A stretch of 64,000 nucleotides of DNA from Tolypothrix tenuis PCC 7101 (lineage in GTDB: Bacteria; Cyanobacteriota; Cyanobacteriia; Cyanobacteriales; Nostocaceae). Positions 16,102-24,807 of the stretch are shown piece by piece. The position numbers and the translations under genes were made by a program. The notes below the pieces were generated by a model, which was not told the origin of the DNA, did not search any database, and saw nothing but the letters and a program-made list of their open reading frames with translations. Every line of letters begins with the position of its first letter. The stretch's first letter is position 1. The DNA lies in NCBI RefSeq assembly GCF_002368295.1, contig NZ_AP018248.1, positions 5,098,798-5,162,797 on the forward strand, written 5' to 3'.

Positions 16102-16749
16102 CTACCCCTTATAAGCTACGACAGCATAAAACGGATCGCCCCCAGGTACTCCTAGCCACTGAAGCACAGGCGGGGTGTTTGACTTATGCACAATTACTTC
16201 TGGGGTAGAAAATCCTGGGACTGAGGCGAAATAGCTTTTGACTAACTCTACTCTCGCTTCTTCGGAAGCATCCCGCCAAGCTTGGATGGCTTTTTGAAAG
16301 AACATTCGGTTAGAAAAACTGATAATTGCTACACCACCGGGTTTAAGAATGCGGTGGATTTCTGTAAAGACAGCTTCTGGATATTGGATGTACTGTACAG
16401 AAACACAGTTGAGTACGGCATCAAATTCTGCATCCTGCAAAGGTAGCTGCGGATTGGCATTGATGTCTTGCACAAAGTAATGATTTAAGCGGGGATTCCG
16501 GGCTAATTCTTCAGCATTGAGTCCATGTCCCTCTACATGGGCAAATTGCATTTCTTCTGGCAAATGAGACACCCAACTGCTCATCATATCCAAGATGCGT
16601 GTGTTAGATTTAAGACGATCGCGGTATACATCTGTTAACTGTTTAATGAACGCTTCATCAACATGGGTGACAAAGCGTGGATAGTCATAAAACAGTTTGT
16701 CATTTGTGTCATCTAGCTTTAGGCGTTGATCTGGTTTGAGAATCATCAT
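16102..16749 (-). CDS. Class I SAM-dependent methyltransferase, atypical
   Basis: 215 residues. The methyltransferase fold is indicated by RILDMMSSWVSHLP (about 51-64) in place of the glycine-rich motif I, FDAVLNCVSVQYIQYPE for motif IV, and ILKPGGVAIISFSNRMF for motif VI. The usual GxGxG loop is missing, so SAM binding is plausible but modified; homologues annotated as methyltransferases with this motif occur in plants and cyanobacteria. The substrate is unknown. The stop codon sits directly against the STRR array. Start Met1 or Met2 cannot be separated. Confidence 0.75.
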   Translation of the reverse strand: MMILKPDQRLKLDDTNDKLFYDYPRFVTHVDEAFIKQLTDVYRDRLKSNTRILDMMSSWVSHLPEEMQFAHVEGHGLNAEELARNPRLNHYFVQDINANPQLPLQDAEFDAVLNCVSVQYIQYPEAVFTEIHRILKPGGVAIISFSNRMFFQKAIQAWRDASEEARVELVKSYFASVPGFSTPEVIVHKSNTPPVLQWLGVPGGDPFYAVVAYKG

Positions 16750-16899
16750 CTTAAATGTCTATTGAGAAGGATTTTTTCCACAACTGAATTTATTTCAGCT
16801 AGGATTTGGATCAAATATTTTGTATGCTGCTTTACATATTTTAAAGTCAGATCACAAATATATGAAATCTCCGACGCTGCATTAAATTCGTACTAATTA

Positions 16900-18699
16900 A
16901 TGTCTTACAAAATCCGATTATTCCCGAGTATTGGGCGGCAAATCTATCTTTTGGTTAGATTGCCTTATATAAGTTTGTTAATTTGGCTACTGCCTTTGTT
17001 AATATGTAATTCTGGGCAAAGTAGCTTAATGGCTCATGATGAAGGCTATTATGCAGGACGAGCACGCCAGATGTTTGACTCTGGTGATTGGATAGCTCCT
17101 TGGGGAACTGCTCATCATAAAACCCCTGGCCCTTATTGGTTAATTGCTACTGCCTATAATTTGTTTGGTGTAAGTGAATTTAGTGCCCGATTTCCGAGTG
17201 CGATCGCAAGTATTTTGGCTCTATTTATTTTATATGAAATTGGCAAAATTATTGTCGGTAAAAAGGTAGCTTGGCTAGCAGCGACAATTTTGAGTGTGGA
17301 ATTTCTCTGGCTACAGTCTAGCCGTTTAGCTGCACCTGATATACCAATGATTTTATTGGTACTTTTAGCGATTTTATCTTTACTAAAGGCAGAATTAAAT
17401 CCTAAATATAGCGATTTTTTGCTATTTATTGCTGGCTTGTGTTTTGGTTTGGGCTTCTTGACGCGCAGCTTTATGATTTTGTTGCCGATGGTGGCTTTAT
17501 TACCTTATTTAATTAAGGAACATCACCGTCATCATCATCTTGCTAACCCAAGGTTGTATTTGGGGTTGGTAGTGGGTTTAATTCCGGTATTGGCTTGGCT
17601 ATGGTTAAGCTGGTCGCGCTATGGTTATGAGAGTTTTGGGCAGTTATTAGGGTTTGTGGTAGAACTCGGTTCTGAAGACCGCAACCATAATGGTATATTA
17701 TTTTATTTATGGAATATTCCTTTAAAATCCTTCCCCTGGTTATTTTTCGCCATTTTAGGCTTGATTGTAGCACTGCGCCGTCCGATTGCGAATTACCAGT
17801 TAATCTTAGTCGGATTTCCCCTGGTTTTATTTACTGAATTGAGTATTTTCTCTACTCGTCTGTCTCACTATGCGCTTGGGCTTTATCCGTTTATCGCGTT
17901 GCTGGCGGCTGTGGGTTTAGATTGGTTGGGCAAAATTTATCAATCTACGCAAATAGACGCGATGAATCGCGTCTCTACAAGCGAAAAATTATTGATAAAA
18001 AATAACGATTTCCTAGAGGATGGTGAGGGAATCACCAAAATTCAGCCTAGAGGGGTGAGGCTGCTACCAGATAAGCGCAAGATAGCTCAATCTTTTGCCT
18101 TTAGCCCTGATGGAGGTAATAAATTATTCTCATGGATGAGGAAGGCTGAGAACAATATGCCGCGTAATCTCAGTTATGCCATTGGCATACTGGGAATTTT
18201 ACTGATAGCAGTCAGTATATTTGCGTTAGTTTCTCAAGATGCTTATATTCGCGATCGCACAAATCTTGGCTTCATTTTAGGCTTAGGTTGGCTGATTGTG
18301 CCTGTGGTGTGGATAGCACGTCACCGCTTTGGGCAAAAGTTTTTGACTGAGAATTATTGGTTTGCTAGTTGGTTAATTCCCTGCTGGCTAACTTTGGCTA
18401 CGGCTGGTAGTTTAGGGCTATTAAGCGACTATAACCCAACTTTAAAAGCCTTTTTCCAAGAACCTGCGATCGCATCTATTCTGCAAACTCATCCTGTGTC
18501 TTTTGTGCAAGTTTACGATAAAAACTCTGTCTTGCTGCATTTCTACACGCCAATTCCCGGGCAAGAAGTAGATTCAATAAGCCAATTACCGGCTTTTAGC
18601 TATGCTTGGATTTACAAACAACAAAATTCTCAATTATCCACGTCTTATCGTATTCTTGCTACACTACAAGAGTATCAGCTGATTCAAGTCCTTCCTTAA
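16900..18699 (+). CDS. GT39/ArnT-like polyprenyl-phosphate sugar transferase
   Basis: 599 residues, with about a dozen membrane helices. A membrane GT-C glycosyltransferase that would transfer a sugar from a polyprenyl-phosphate donor to lipid, glycan or protein on the outer face of the inner membrane. The catalytic acidic pair is Asp47-Glu48 in the first extracytoplasmic loop (AHDEGYYAGRARQM), followed by HHKTPGPYW, typical of ArnT/PMT_2 proteins. A divergent loop of about 60 residues (roughly 350-410) carries an in-frame palindromic repeat (17955-17974). The acceptor is unknown. It ends 79 bp before the MarR gene but is probably an independent unit. Confidence 0.87.
   Translation: MSYKIRLFPSIGRQIYLLVRLPYISLLIWLLPLLICNSGQSSLMAHDEGYYAGRARQMFDSGDWIAPWGTAHHKTPGPYWLIATAYNLFGVSEFSARFPSAIASILALFILYEIGKIIVGKKVAWLAATILSVEFLWLQSSRLAAPDIPMILLVLLAILSLLKAELNPKYSDFLLFIAGLCFGLGFLTRSFMILLPMVALLPYLIKEHHRHHHLANPRLYLGLVVGLIPVLAWLWLSWSRYGYESFGQLLGFVVELGSEDRNHNGILFYLWNIPLKSFPWLFFAILGLIVALRRPIANYQLILVGFPLVLFTELSIFSTRLSHYALGLYPFIALLAAVGLDWLGKIYQSTQIDAMNRVSTSEKLLIKNNDFLEDGEGITKIQPRGVRLLPDKRKIAQSFAFSPDGGNKLFSWMRKAENNMPRNLSYAIGILGILLIAVSIFALVSQDAYIRDRTNLGFILGLGWLIVPVVWIARHRFGQKFLTENYWFASWLIPCWLTLATAGSLGLLSDYNPTLKAFFQEPAIASILQTHPVSFVQVYDKNSVLLHFYTPIPGQEVDSISQLPAFSYAWIYKQQNSQLSTSYRILATLQEYQLIQVLP
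17955..17974. repeat. Palindromic repeat AGACGCGAT/ATCGCGTCT inside the GT39 gene
   Basis: A 9-bp perfect stem with a GA loop followed by CTAC, read in frame as part of the cytoplasmic or loop segment. A degenerate relative lies between genes at about 13867-13890, so this is a dispersed element inside a coding sequence. Confidence 0.7.
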
Positions 18700-18748
18700 G
18701 ATAGATGGCAATCTACTGTTGCAAGCAAATACTAGGTTAGTTAGAATA

Positions 18749-18768
18749 ATATTACGCACACTAAATAA
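18749..18768 (+). promoter_or_regulatory. Candidate MarR operator before the regulator gene
   Basis: ATATTACGCACACTAAATAA, ending 9 bp before the marR-like start. Sixteen or more bases are shared with 19508-19527 and the core CTACGCACAC recurs at 19462-19480. TTA-N7-TAA symmetry fits a small MarR-dimer site. Inferred from repetition only. Confidence 0.5.
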
Positions 18769-18777
18769 TATAGTGAA

Positions 18778-19245
18778 ATGGTGTCTACATCTAATGAGTT
18801 TGAAGTTTTGGAGTCCTGGCAGCAAGTTCTGGCACCCAACAGTATTGGCTATAGAATCAAGTTGCTCTCACAACTGCTAACTCGCAAGTTTACAGAAAGG
18901 CTAGAGCCTTTCGGATTGACACCGTTTCATTGGTTAGTGTTGTGCTGTTTGTGGGAAGAAGATGGTTTACCGACTTCCAGTATTGGCGACAGGCTAAAAC
19001 AGGTAGGCGGGACTTTAACCGGCGTTTTAGATCGGATGGAAGAACGCGGTTTAGTTCGTCGCGAACGGGATGCACATGATCGCCGCATCTGGAGAATTTG
19101 GCTAACCGATGCCGGTAAAGAGTTAGAAACGATATTACCGCCACTAGCCGCAGAATTACGCGATCAAGCCATGTCTGGTATTTCTTACCAAGAGCGCGAA
19201 TTATTTTCCCAGTTGTTAAATCGGGCGATCGCGAATTTGAGTTGA
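18778..19245 (+). CDS. MarR-family transcriptional regulator
   Basis: 155 residues. The winged helix-turn-helix spans about 50-115: LPTSSIGDRLKQVGGTLTGV is the recognition region and RRERDAHDRRIWRIWLTDAG is the wing with its conserved DxR. MarR proteins are dimeric repressors released by small aromatic or amphipathic ligands, and commonly control adjacent drug-efflux genes. Here the adaptor and two carriers follow in the same direction. A 20-bp motif just before this gene recurs before the adaptor, suggesting autoregulation plus control of efflux. Confidence 0.92.
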   Translation: MVSTSNEFEVLESWQQVLAPNSIGYRIKLLSQLLTRKFTERLEPFGLTPFHWLVLCCLWEEDGLPTSSIGDRLKQVGGTLTGVLDRMEERGLVRRERDAHDRRIWRIWLTDAGKELETILPPLAAELRDQAMSGISYQERELFSQLLNRAIANLS

Positions 19246-19251
19246 GGGATT

Positions 19252-19307
19252 GGGTAATGGGTAATGGGTAATGGGTAATGGGTAATGGGTAATGGGTAAT
19301 GGGTAAT
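19252..19307. repeat. Eight tandem GGGTAAT heptamers
   Basis: Eight perfect 7-bp copies follow directly after the marR stop. A second short array, CCCTTGA repeated (about 19338-19366), lies just beyond. Both are STRR sequences. Confidence 0.95.
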
Positions 19308-19461
19308 TGGGGAAAGAAAGGAAGCAATAATTTAATGACCCTTGACCCTTGACCCTTGACCCTTGACAGCCTTCGCACCACATTTTCAGAATTTCTATCT
19401 TTAGTTAAAGTCACCATCACCCACTTGGGTGAAGTACTGTGAAGTTTTGTTTTGGCATAAT

Positions 19462-19527
19462 AATACTACGCACACGAAGGGAACGTTAGATGAAGGCAAG
19501 TAATTGAATATTACGTGTACTAAATAA
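19462..19527 (+). promoter_or_regulatory. Two candidate MarR boxes before the adaptor gene
   Basis: AATACTACGCACACGAAGG at 19462-19480 and ATATTACGTGTACTAAATAA at 19508-19527 resemble the site at 18749-18768. They lie 41-106 bp before the emrA-like start, where a promoter should be. The last site shows TTA-N7-TAA symmetry. Confidence 0.5.
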
Positions 19528-19567
19528 AAAACTAAATTTTATTGATGAGTTAGGGGAATCAACAATC

Positions 19568-21082
19568 ATGGGCGCTAATACTGGAAACGGACACAAAAAA
19601 GGCAATATCTCTGTTATAGACAAACGACTAATTACTGATGTAGAGAGTTTAGAGGCTGTTACAAGAGAGCCTTCCGTCAGTGCAGAAGCACCAGTTGTAA
19701 CTCCCGAAGCTCCTCCAGTACCAGAAACTGAGGTTCATCCTCAGCCAGAAGCACAAACAGAGAAAAAGGCTGAGAAGAAGCGGAAAAAACCGATTGGTTT
19801 GATTTTAGCTGGCGTGGGTGTGGGTGCGATCGCGGCTGGTGGTTTTGGTTATCACTATTGGCAATATGCTTCTACCCACGAATCAACAGATAACGCTACG
19901 GTAGTGGGAAACATTCACCAAGTTGCTAGCCGGATTCCGGGGACTGTTAGTCAGGTACTAGTGAATGATAACCAACTGGTACAACCTGGACAGTTATTAG
20001 TCACACTCGATCCACGAGATTACCAAAGTAAAGTACTGCAAGCGCAAGCAGCATTAGAAAATGCTCGTGGACAGGCGCAAGCAGCCCAAGCAAACATCGC
20101 TTTAACTTCTCAAACTTCTAGCGGTAAAACCGCTCAAGCGCAAGGAGATGTGAGCAATGCGCTAGCAGCGATTTCCACAGCGCAAGCCGCAGTTAAAGAA
20201 GCGCAAGCCGGGATACCCGCTGCTCAAGCGGAAGTACAACTAGCCCAAGCCGGGATACCCGCCGCCCAAGCTCAAGTAGCGCAGGCTAATGCGAACTTGG
20301 CAAAAGCCCAAGCAGACTACAATCGTTACAACAGCTTGTTTAAAGAAGGCGCAATTGCTCGCCAGCAGTTAGATACAGCTAGAGCTGCTTATGATGTGGC
20401 TGTAGCGCAGAAGAATGCTGCAGTTCAGGGAGTAGAACAAGCACAAGCTAGGTTAGCCTCTGCAAGAGTAGGTGTAGCCAAAGCGCAATCGCAACTTGCA
20501 CAAGCACAAGAAGGTGTCACCAGCGCTCAAGCAAAACTCGCAGCATCAAAGGGTGGATTGCAACAAGCCACCGCCACCGGACAAGATACGGCTGTGAAAC
20601 AAAGCCAATATGAAGCCGCAAAAGCTGCGATCGCCCAAGCTGAAGCATCGCTCAAAGACGCACAGTTGCAGCTTTCTTACACCAACATTACCGCCCCTAG
20701 TGCCGGACGAGTAGGTAGAAAAAACGTGGAAGTTGGTAACCGGGTGCAAGTTGGTACACCATTAATGGCGATCGTTGATAACGGCTATTGGGTAGTAGCG
20801 AACTTTAAAGAAACCCAATTAAATAAAATGCGACCTGGAGAACCAGTTGAAATCAAGCTGGATGCTTTTCCCAATCACCCCTTTAGAGGTCGTGTTGACA
20901 GCATATCACCAGCCTCCGGCGCTCAATTCGCTTTACTACCACCAGATAACGCCACTGGTAACTTCACCAAAATTGTCCAACGGATTCCAGTCAAAGTAAC
21001 TTTAGACCAAAACAGTATCCAAGGATATGAGTCACGAATTACACCAGGGATGTCTGCGGAAGTTGATGTAGAGGTGAAATAA
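19568..21082 (+). CDS. EmrA/HlyD-type membrane fusion (periplasmic adaptor) protein
   Basis: 504 residues. A Pro/Glu-rich cytoplasmic N-terminus (1-72), one membrane helix (about 75-97, IGLILAGVGVGAIAAGG), the first half of the lipoyl/β-barrel domain (ATVVGNIHQVASRIPGTVSQV), a very long Ala/Gln-rich α-hairpin (about 150-370), then the second half (ITAPSAGRVGRKNVEVGNRV). The adaptor bridges an inner-membrane carrier and an outer-membrane channel in tripartite efflux; the EmrB-like partner lies two genes downstream and no TolC-like channel is in the window. The hairpin is longer than in E. coli EmrA. Confidence 0.93.
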   Translation: MGANTGNGHKKGNISVIDKRLITDVESLEAVTREPSVSAEAPVVTPEAPPVPETEVHPQPEAQTEKKAEKKRKKPIGLILAGVGVGAIAAGGFGYHYWQYASTHESTDNATVVGNIHQVASRIPGTVSQVLVNDNQLVQPGQLLVTLDPRDYQSKVLQAQAALENARGQAQAAQANIALTSQTSSGKTAQAQGDVSNALAAISTAQAAVKEAQAGIPAAQAEVQLAQAGIPAAQAQVAQANANLAKAQADYNRYNSLFKEGAIARQQLDTARAAYDVAVAQKNAAVQGVEQAQARLASARVGVAKAQSQLAQAQEGVTSAQAKLAASKGGLQQATATGQDTAVKQSQYEAAKAAIAQAEASLKDAQLQLSYTNITAPSAGRVGRKNVEVGNRVQVGTPLMAIVDNGYWVVANFKETQLNKMRPGEPVEIKLDAFPNHPFRGRVDSISPASGAQFALLPPDNATGNFTKIVQRIPVKVTLDQNSIQGYESRITPGMSAEVDVEVK

Positions 21083-21371
21083 GCTTTTGTAATTTCAATA
21101 AGGAACAGGGAACATTCTTCTGAATATTTCTCTGTTCCTTTTTTTATTATCTGCTGTGATTTAGCTATAACTAACGACCGATGACTAAGAAGTGAAAAAA
21201 TTTTATTATGTGCGTTGAATTACCCTTATTTTATTTTTTGAGCGAGATAAAAAGCTCTAATTTATATTTGATTTAAGCAAACACAAATACCATGCTTTTG
21301 GGTAATTAAAAAATCAAAAATTCCGAGAATAATTTTATCTTTCGGGGCTATTTAGCTATTACAAATGGCAA

Positions 21372-22643
21372 ATGAGTAAAACAAAGTTCATTCTACCTGC
21401 ATTAAAATCCAGAAACTATCGCCTATTTTTTGCCGGACAAGGGATATCTCTAATTGGAACCTGGATGACACAACTAGCTACAGTTTGGCTAGTTTATAGC
21501 TTAACTAACTCCGCTCTCATGTTAGGAGTAGTTGGTTTTACTAGTCAAATTCCGAGCTTTTTTCTTGCTCCCTTTGGGGGTGTTTTTGTAGACCGCTTTT
21601 CGCGCTATCGTACCTTAATTGGTACGCAAATCATGGCGATGATTCAGTCGCTAGCATTGGCTGTATTGGCGCTCACTGGTGTAATTCAGGTATGGCATAT
21701 TATTGCTTTAAGCTTGTTCCAAGGATTTATTAACGCCTTGGATGCGCCAGCTAGACAAGCTTTCGTACCGGAACTAGTGGAAAAAAGAGAAGATTTAGCC
21801 AATGCGATCGCGATTAATTCCACCATGATTAATGGGGCGCGATTAATTGGCCCAGCAGTTGGCGGTTTAATCATTGCCAGAATTGGTGCTGCTTACTGTT
21901 TTCTGATTGATGGTTTAAGCTATATTGCTGTGATTGCTGCTTTATTAGCAATGACAGTTAAACCTTGGAAAGTGACAGTAAGTCAGGGAAATGCTCTGCA
22001 AAAAGTTAAAGAGGGATTTGTCTACGCTTTTAGCTTTCCACCAATCCGAGCTATTTTATTACTATCAACTTTAGTTAGCTTAATGGGATTACAAAATACT
22101 ATTCTTGTACCCATATTTGCTGAAGAAATTCTTAAAGGTGGTGCAGAAGCATTAGGCTTTTTAATGGCAGCTTCGGGCGTGGGAGCATTATCAGGTGGGA
22201 TTTATTTAGCGACGCGGCGCACAATATTAGGAATTGGCAAATTAATTGCCATCGCTCCGGCAATTTTAGGAGTAGGTTTAATAGCTTTTGCTTGCTCACG
22301 ATATTTACCACTGTCTCTATTCACAATGTTGTTTGTAGGCTTAGGAACAATTTTACAAATTGCAGCAAGTAACACGTTTTTACAAACAATTGTGGAAGAA
22401 GACAAACGCGGTAGACTAATGAGCTTGTATACCATGTCATTTTTAGGCATGATACCTGTAGGTAATTTATTAGGAGGTTTCTTAGCAAGTCGCATCGGCG
22501 CTCCTAACACCTTAATTCTTGATGGTATAGCTTGTATTATCGGCTCTATATTGTTCTTCAAACAATTACCAGCTTTGAAAAAGCTTGTTATACCCATTTA
22601 TGAGCAAAAAGGCATTGTCAAACCTGTAGGTGCTGCTAGGTAA
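21372..22643 (+). CDS. MFS transporter, EntS-like (MFS_3)
   Basis: 423 residues, about 12 membrane helices. The N-terminal LKSRNYRLFFAGQGISLIG and the cytoplasmic loop motif GGVFVDRFSRYRT (after helix 2) are characteristic of the EntS/MFS_3 group, which exports siderophores or other amphiphilic metabolites. It is inserted between the adaptor and the EmrB-like carrier, so the MarR cluster carries two different exporters. The substrate is unknown. It is 289 bp after the adaptor gene and may have its own promoter. Confidence 0.92.
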   Translation: MSKTKFILPALKSRNYRLFFAGQGISLIGTWMTQLATVWLVYSLTNSALMLGVVGFTSQIPSFFLAPFGGVFVDRFSRYRTLIGTQIMAMIQSLALAVLALTGVIQVWHIIALSLFQGFINALDAPARQAFVPELVEKREDLANAIAINSTMINGARLIGPAVGGLIIARIGAAYCFLIDGLSYIAVIAALLAMTVKPWKVTVSQGNALQKVKEGFVYAFSFPPIRAILLLSTLVSLMGLQNTILVPIFAEEILKGGAEALGFLMAASGVGALSGGIYLATRRTILGIGKLIAIAPAILGVGLIAFACSRYLPLSLFTMLFVGLGTILQIAASNTFLQTIVEEDKRGRLMSLYTMSFLGMIPVGNLLGGFLASRIGAPNTLILDGIACIIGSILFFKQLPALKKLVIPIYEQKGIVKPVGAAR

Positions 22644-22861
22644 ATTAATATGCCTTAGTTAGATATAAAACATAAAATTTCCTAGGTTGAGTGAACGTAA
22701 AACTGTAAACTAATGAAAACCAACAGATTTACAGAAATGTTGGGTTTCGTTCCTCAAGCCAACCTACAATCTACAATCTCTTTAATTACGAATTACGAGT
22801 TACGTAGCGCTTTGCGCTTCCCGTAGGGTATTACGAATTTTTTGAATACTGGAGCAATTCT

Positions 22862-24448
22862 ATGGCTCAGACAGGTGCTATCCAACAACAGCCTACCTTA
22901 CCGCCAGATCATATACCGCTAAGAACTTGGATTGGTGTATTAGCCAGTATGCTAGGTGCATTCATGGCAGTTTTAGATATTCAAATTACTAACGCATCAT
23001 TACAAGAAATTCAAGCAAGTTTAGGCGCAACCTTAGAAGAAGGTTCCTGGATTTCTACTGCTTATTTGGTAGCAGAAATTGTGGTAATTCCCTTAACAGG
23101 ATGGCTATCGCGGGTATTTTCCCTACGACGTTATTTATTAGTAAACACTGTACTATTTATTTTCTTTTCTATCTGCTGTGCTTGGTCATGGAATCTCAAT
23201 TCTATGATTGTCTTCCGTGCTTTACAAGGCTTCAGTGGTGGGATATTAATTCCTTCTGCGATGACCGTTGTATTGACGACTTTACCACCATCTAAGCAAT
23301 CAGTAGGATTAGCAGCCTTTGCTATTACTGCAGTGTTTGCGCCCTCAATTGGCCCTACATTAGGAGGTTGGTTAACAGAAAATTTTAGTTGGCAGTATAA
23401 CTTTTATATAAATGTATTTCCAGGTGTGTTAATGCTTGCCGGAGTATGGTACGGCATTAAACAAGATAAACTGCAGTTGGATTTGCTGAAGCAAGGTGAC
23501 TGGTGGGGAATTCTTTCTATGGCCATTGGCTTAGGTTCCCTACAAGTTGTATTAGAAGAAGGTAGCCGTAAAGATTGGTTTGGTTCGGCTTTAATCGTCC
23601 GCTTAACTATAGTAGCGGTAATTTTTATAGCATTGTTTTTGATAATAGAATTAACTCGCAAGCAACCATTTATTAATTTAAGATTGGTGCTGCGGCGTAA
23701 TTTTGGTTTAGCCAGTATTGTTAATGTTTCTTTAGGCGTGGGCTTATATGGCTCAATTTATGTTTTGCCATTATATCTTGCCCAAATTCAAAAATATAAC
23801 GCATTACAAATTGGTGAAGTATTAATTTGGGCTGGGATTCCGCAATTATTTATTATTCCCTTCATCCCTAAATTAATGCAACGCATTGATGTGAGGTTGA
23901 TGGTGGGTGTAGGGGTTTCTTTGTTTGCGGTTAGTGCGTTTATGAACGCCGGAATGACTCATCAAACAGGCTTAGATCAATTAAGATGGTCGCAACTTGT
24001 CCGTGCAATGGGACAACCATTAATTATGGTTCCACTAAGTAGTATCGCTACTGCGGGATTGAGTCCTAAAGAAGCTGGTTCGGCAAGTGGTTTATTTAAT
24101 ATGATGCGGAATCTGGGCGGTTCTCTAGGGATTGCAGCCTTAGCAACTTTATTAACTAATAGAGAGCAATTTCACTCTAATAGATTAGGTGATAGCGTAT
24201 CGCTATATAGTCCCGAAACTCAACAGCGAATCGACCAGATGACGCAATATTTTATTAGTCGAGGAGCCGATTTAAGTAGCGCCCAAAATCAGGCGATCGC
24301 ATCGATATCTAATATTGTGCGTCGTGAAGCTTTTGTCATGGCGTTTAATGATTGTTTCTACTTTATTGGCATTGCGTTACTATTAAGCGGATTGGCGATT
24401 ATCTTCATTAAAAAAGTCAAGGCAACTGGTGGGGCTGTCGGGCATTAA
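22862..24448 (+). CDS. EmrB/QacA-type DHA2 drug exporter
   Basis: 528 residues, 14 predicted membrane helices. Family motifs: GAFMAVLDIQITNASL in helix 1 with the DHA2 acidic residue, LTGWLSRVFSLRR after helix 2, and GPTLGGWLTENFSWQYNFYIN in helix 5. It is a proton-driven exporter of hydrophobic compounds that works with an EmrA-type adaptor, here encoded at 19568-21082. The stop is followed by TAATTCGTAATTCG short repeats. Confidence 0.94.
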   Translation: MAQTGAIQQQPTLPPDHIPLRTWIGVLASMLGAFMAVLDIQITNASLQEIQASLGATLEEGSWISTAYLVAEIVVIPLTGWLSRVFSLRRYLLVNTVLFIFFSICCAWSWNLNSMIVFRALQGFSGGILIPSAMTVVLTTLPPSKQSVGLAAFAITAVFAPSIGPTLGGWLTENFSWQYNFYINVFPGVLMLAGVWYGIKQDKLQLDLLKQGDWWGILSMAIGLGSLQVVLEEGSRKDWFGSALIVRLTIVAVIFIALFLIIELTRKQPFINLRLVLRRNFGLASIVNVSLGVGLYGSIYVLPLYLAQIQKYNALQIGEVLIWAGIPQLFIIPFIPKLMQRIDVRLMVGVGVSLFAVSAFMNAGMTHQTGLDQLRWSQLVRAMGQPLIMVPLSSIATAGLSPKEAGSASGLFNMMRNLGGSLGIAALATLLTNREQFHSNRLGDSVSLYSPETQQRIDQMTQYFISRGADLSSAQNQAIASISNIVRREAFVMAFNDCFYFIGIALLLSGLAIIFIKKVKATGGAVGH

Positions 24449-24807
24449 AATAATTCGTAATTTGTAATTCGTAATTCGTAATTAAAGCCAGATCTCCACC
24501 TTCTTTTGAGAAGTCGGGGATCTATTTTTTCGCCAAGGGTTGAGGCGGCTATCCAATTACCATGAGATCCGTTCACGTAGGATGCGTTAGCGATAGCGTA
24601 ACGCATCAGCAGTAAAGGTAATCTCACATTCCCCGTTCCCCTTTTCCCCTTCACCCAATCCCATAAGAGAGCCTGTAATTTGTCATCATATAAATATTAG
24701 TTAATTGATTTGTGATGGAAAATTTCTCAACCAGAGAGATACACTAATAATTTATAAAGTCTGCGATTTGAGAATCTCATCCCAAATTCCAAATTTAAAT
24801 TCCTGTA
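24449..24807. other. Repeat-bearing spacer before the helicase
   Basis: TAATTCG repeats at about 24450-24482, a perfect 9-bp palindrome GATGCGTTA/TAACGCATC at 24581-24607 preceded by CACGTAG, then AT-rich DNA before 24808. The same palindrome lies inverted at 53389-53415. No gene is seen. Confidence 0.65.

Noticed and set aside
15822..16208. ORFs across the STRR array at 15.8-16.2 kb
   Set aside because: Pure translation of heptamer repeats; no start signal or non-repeat sequence.
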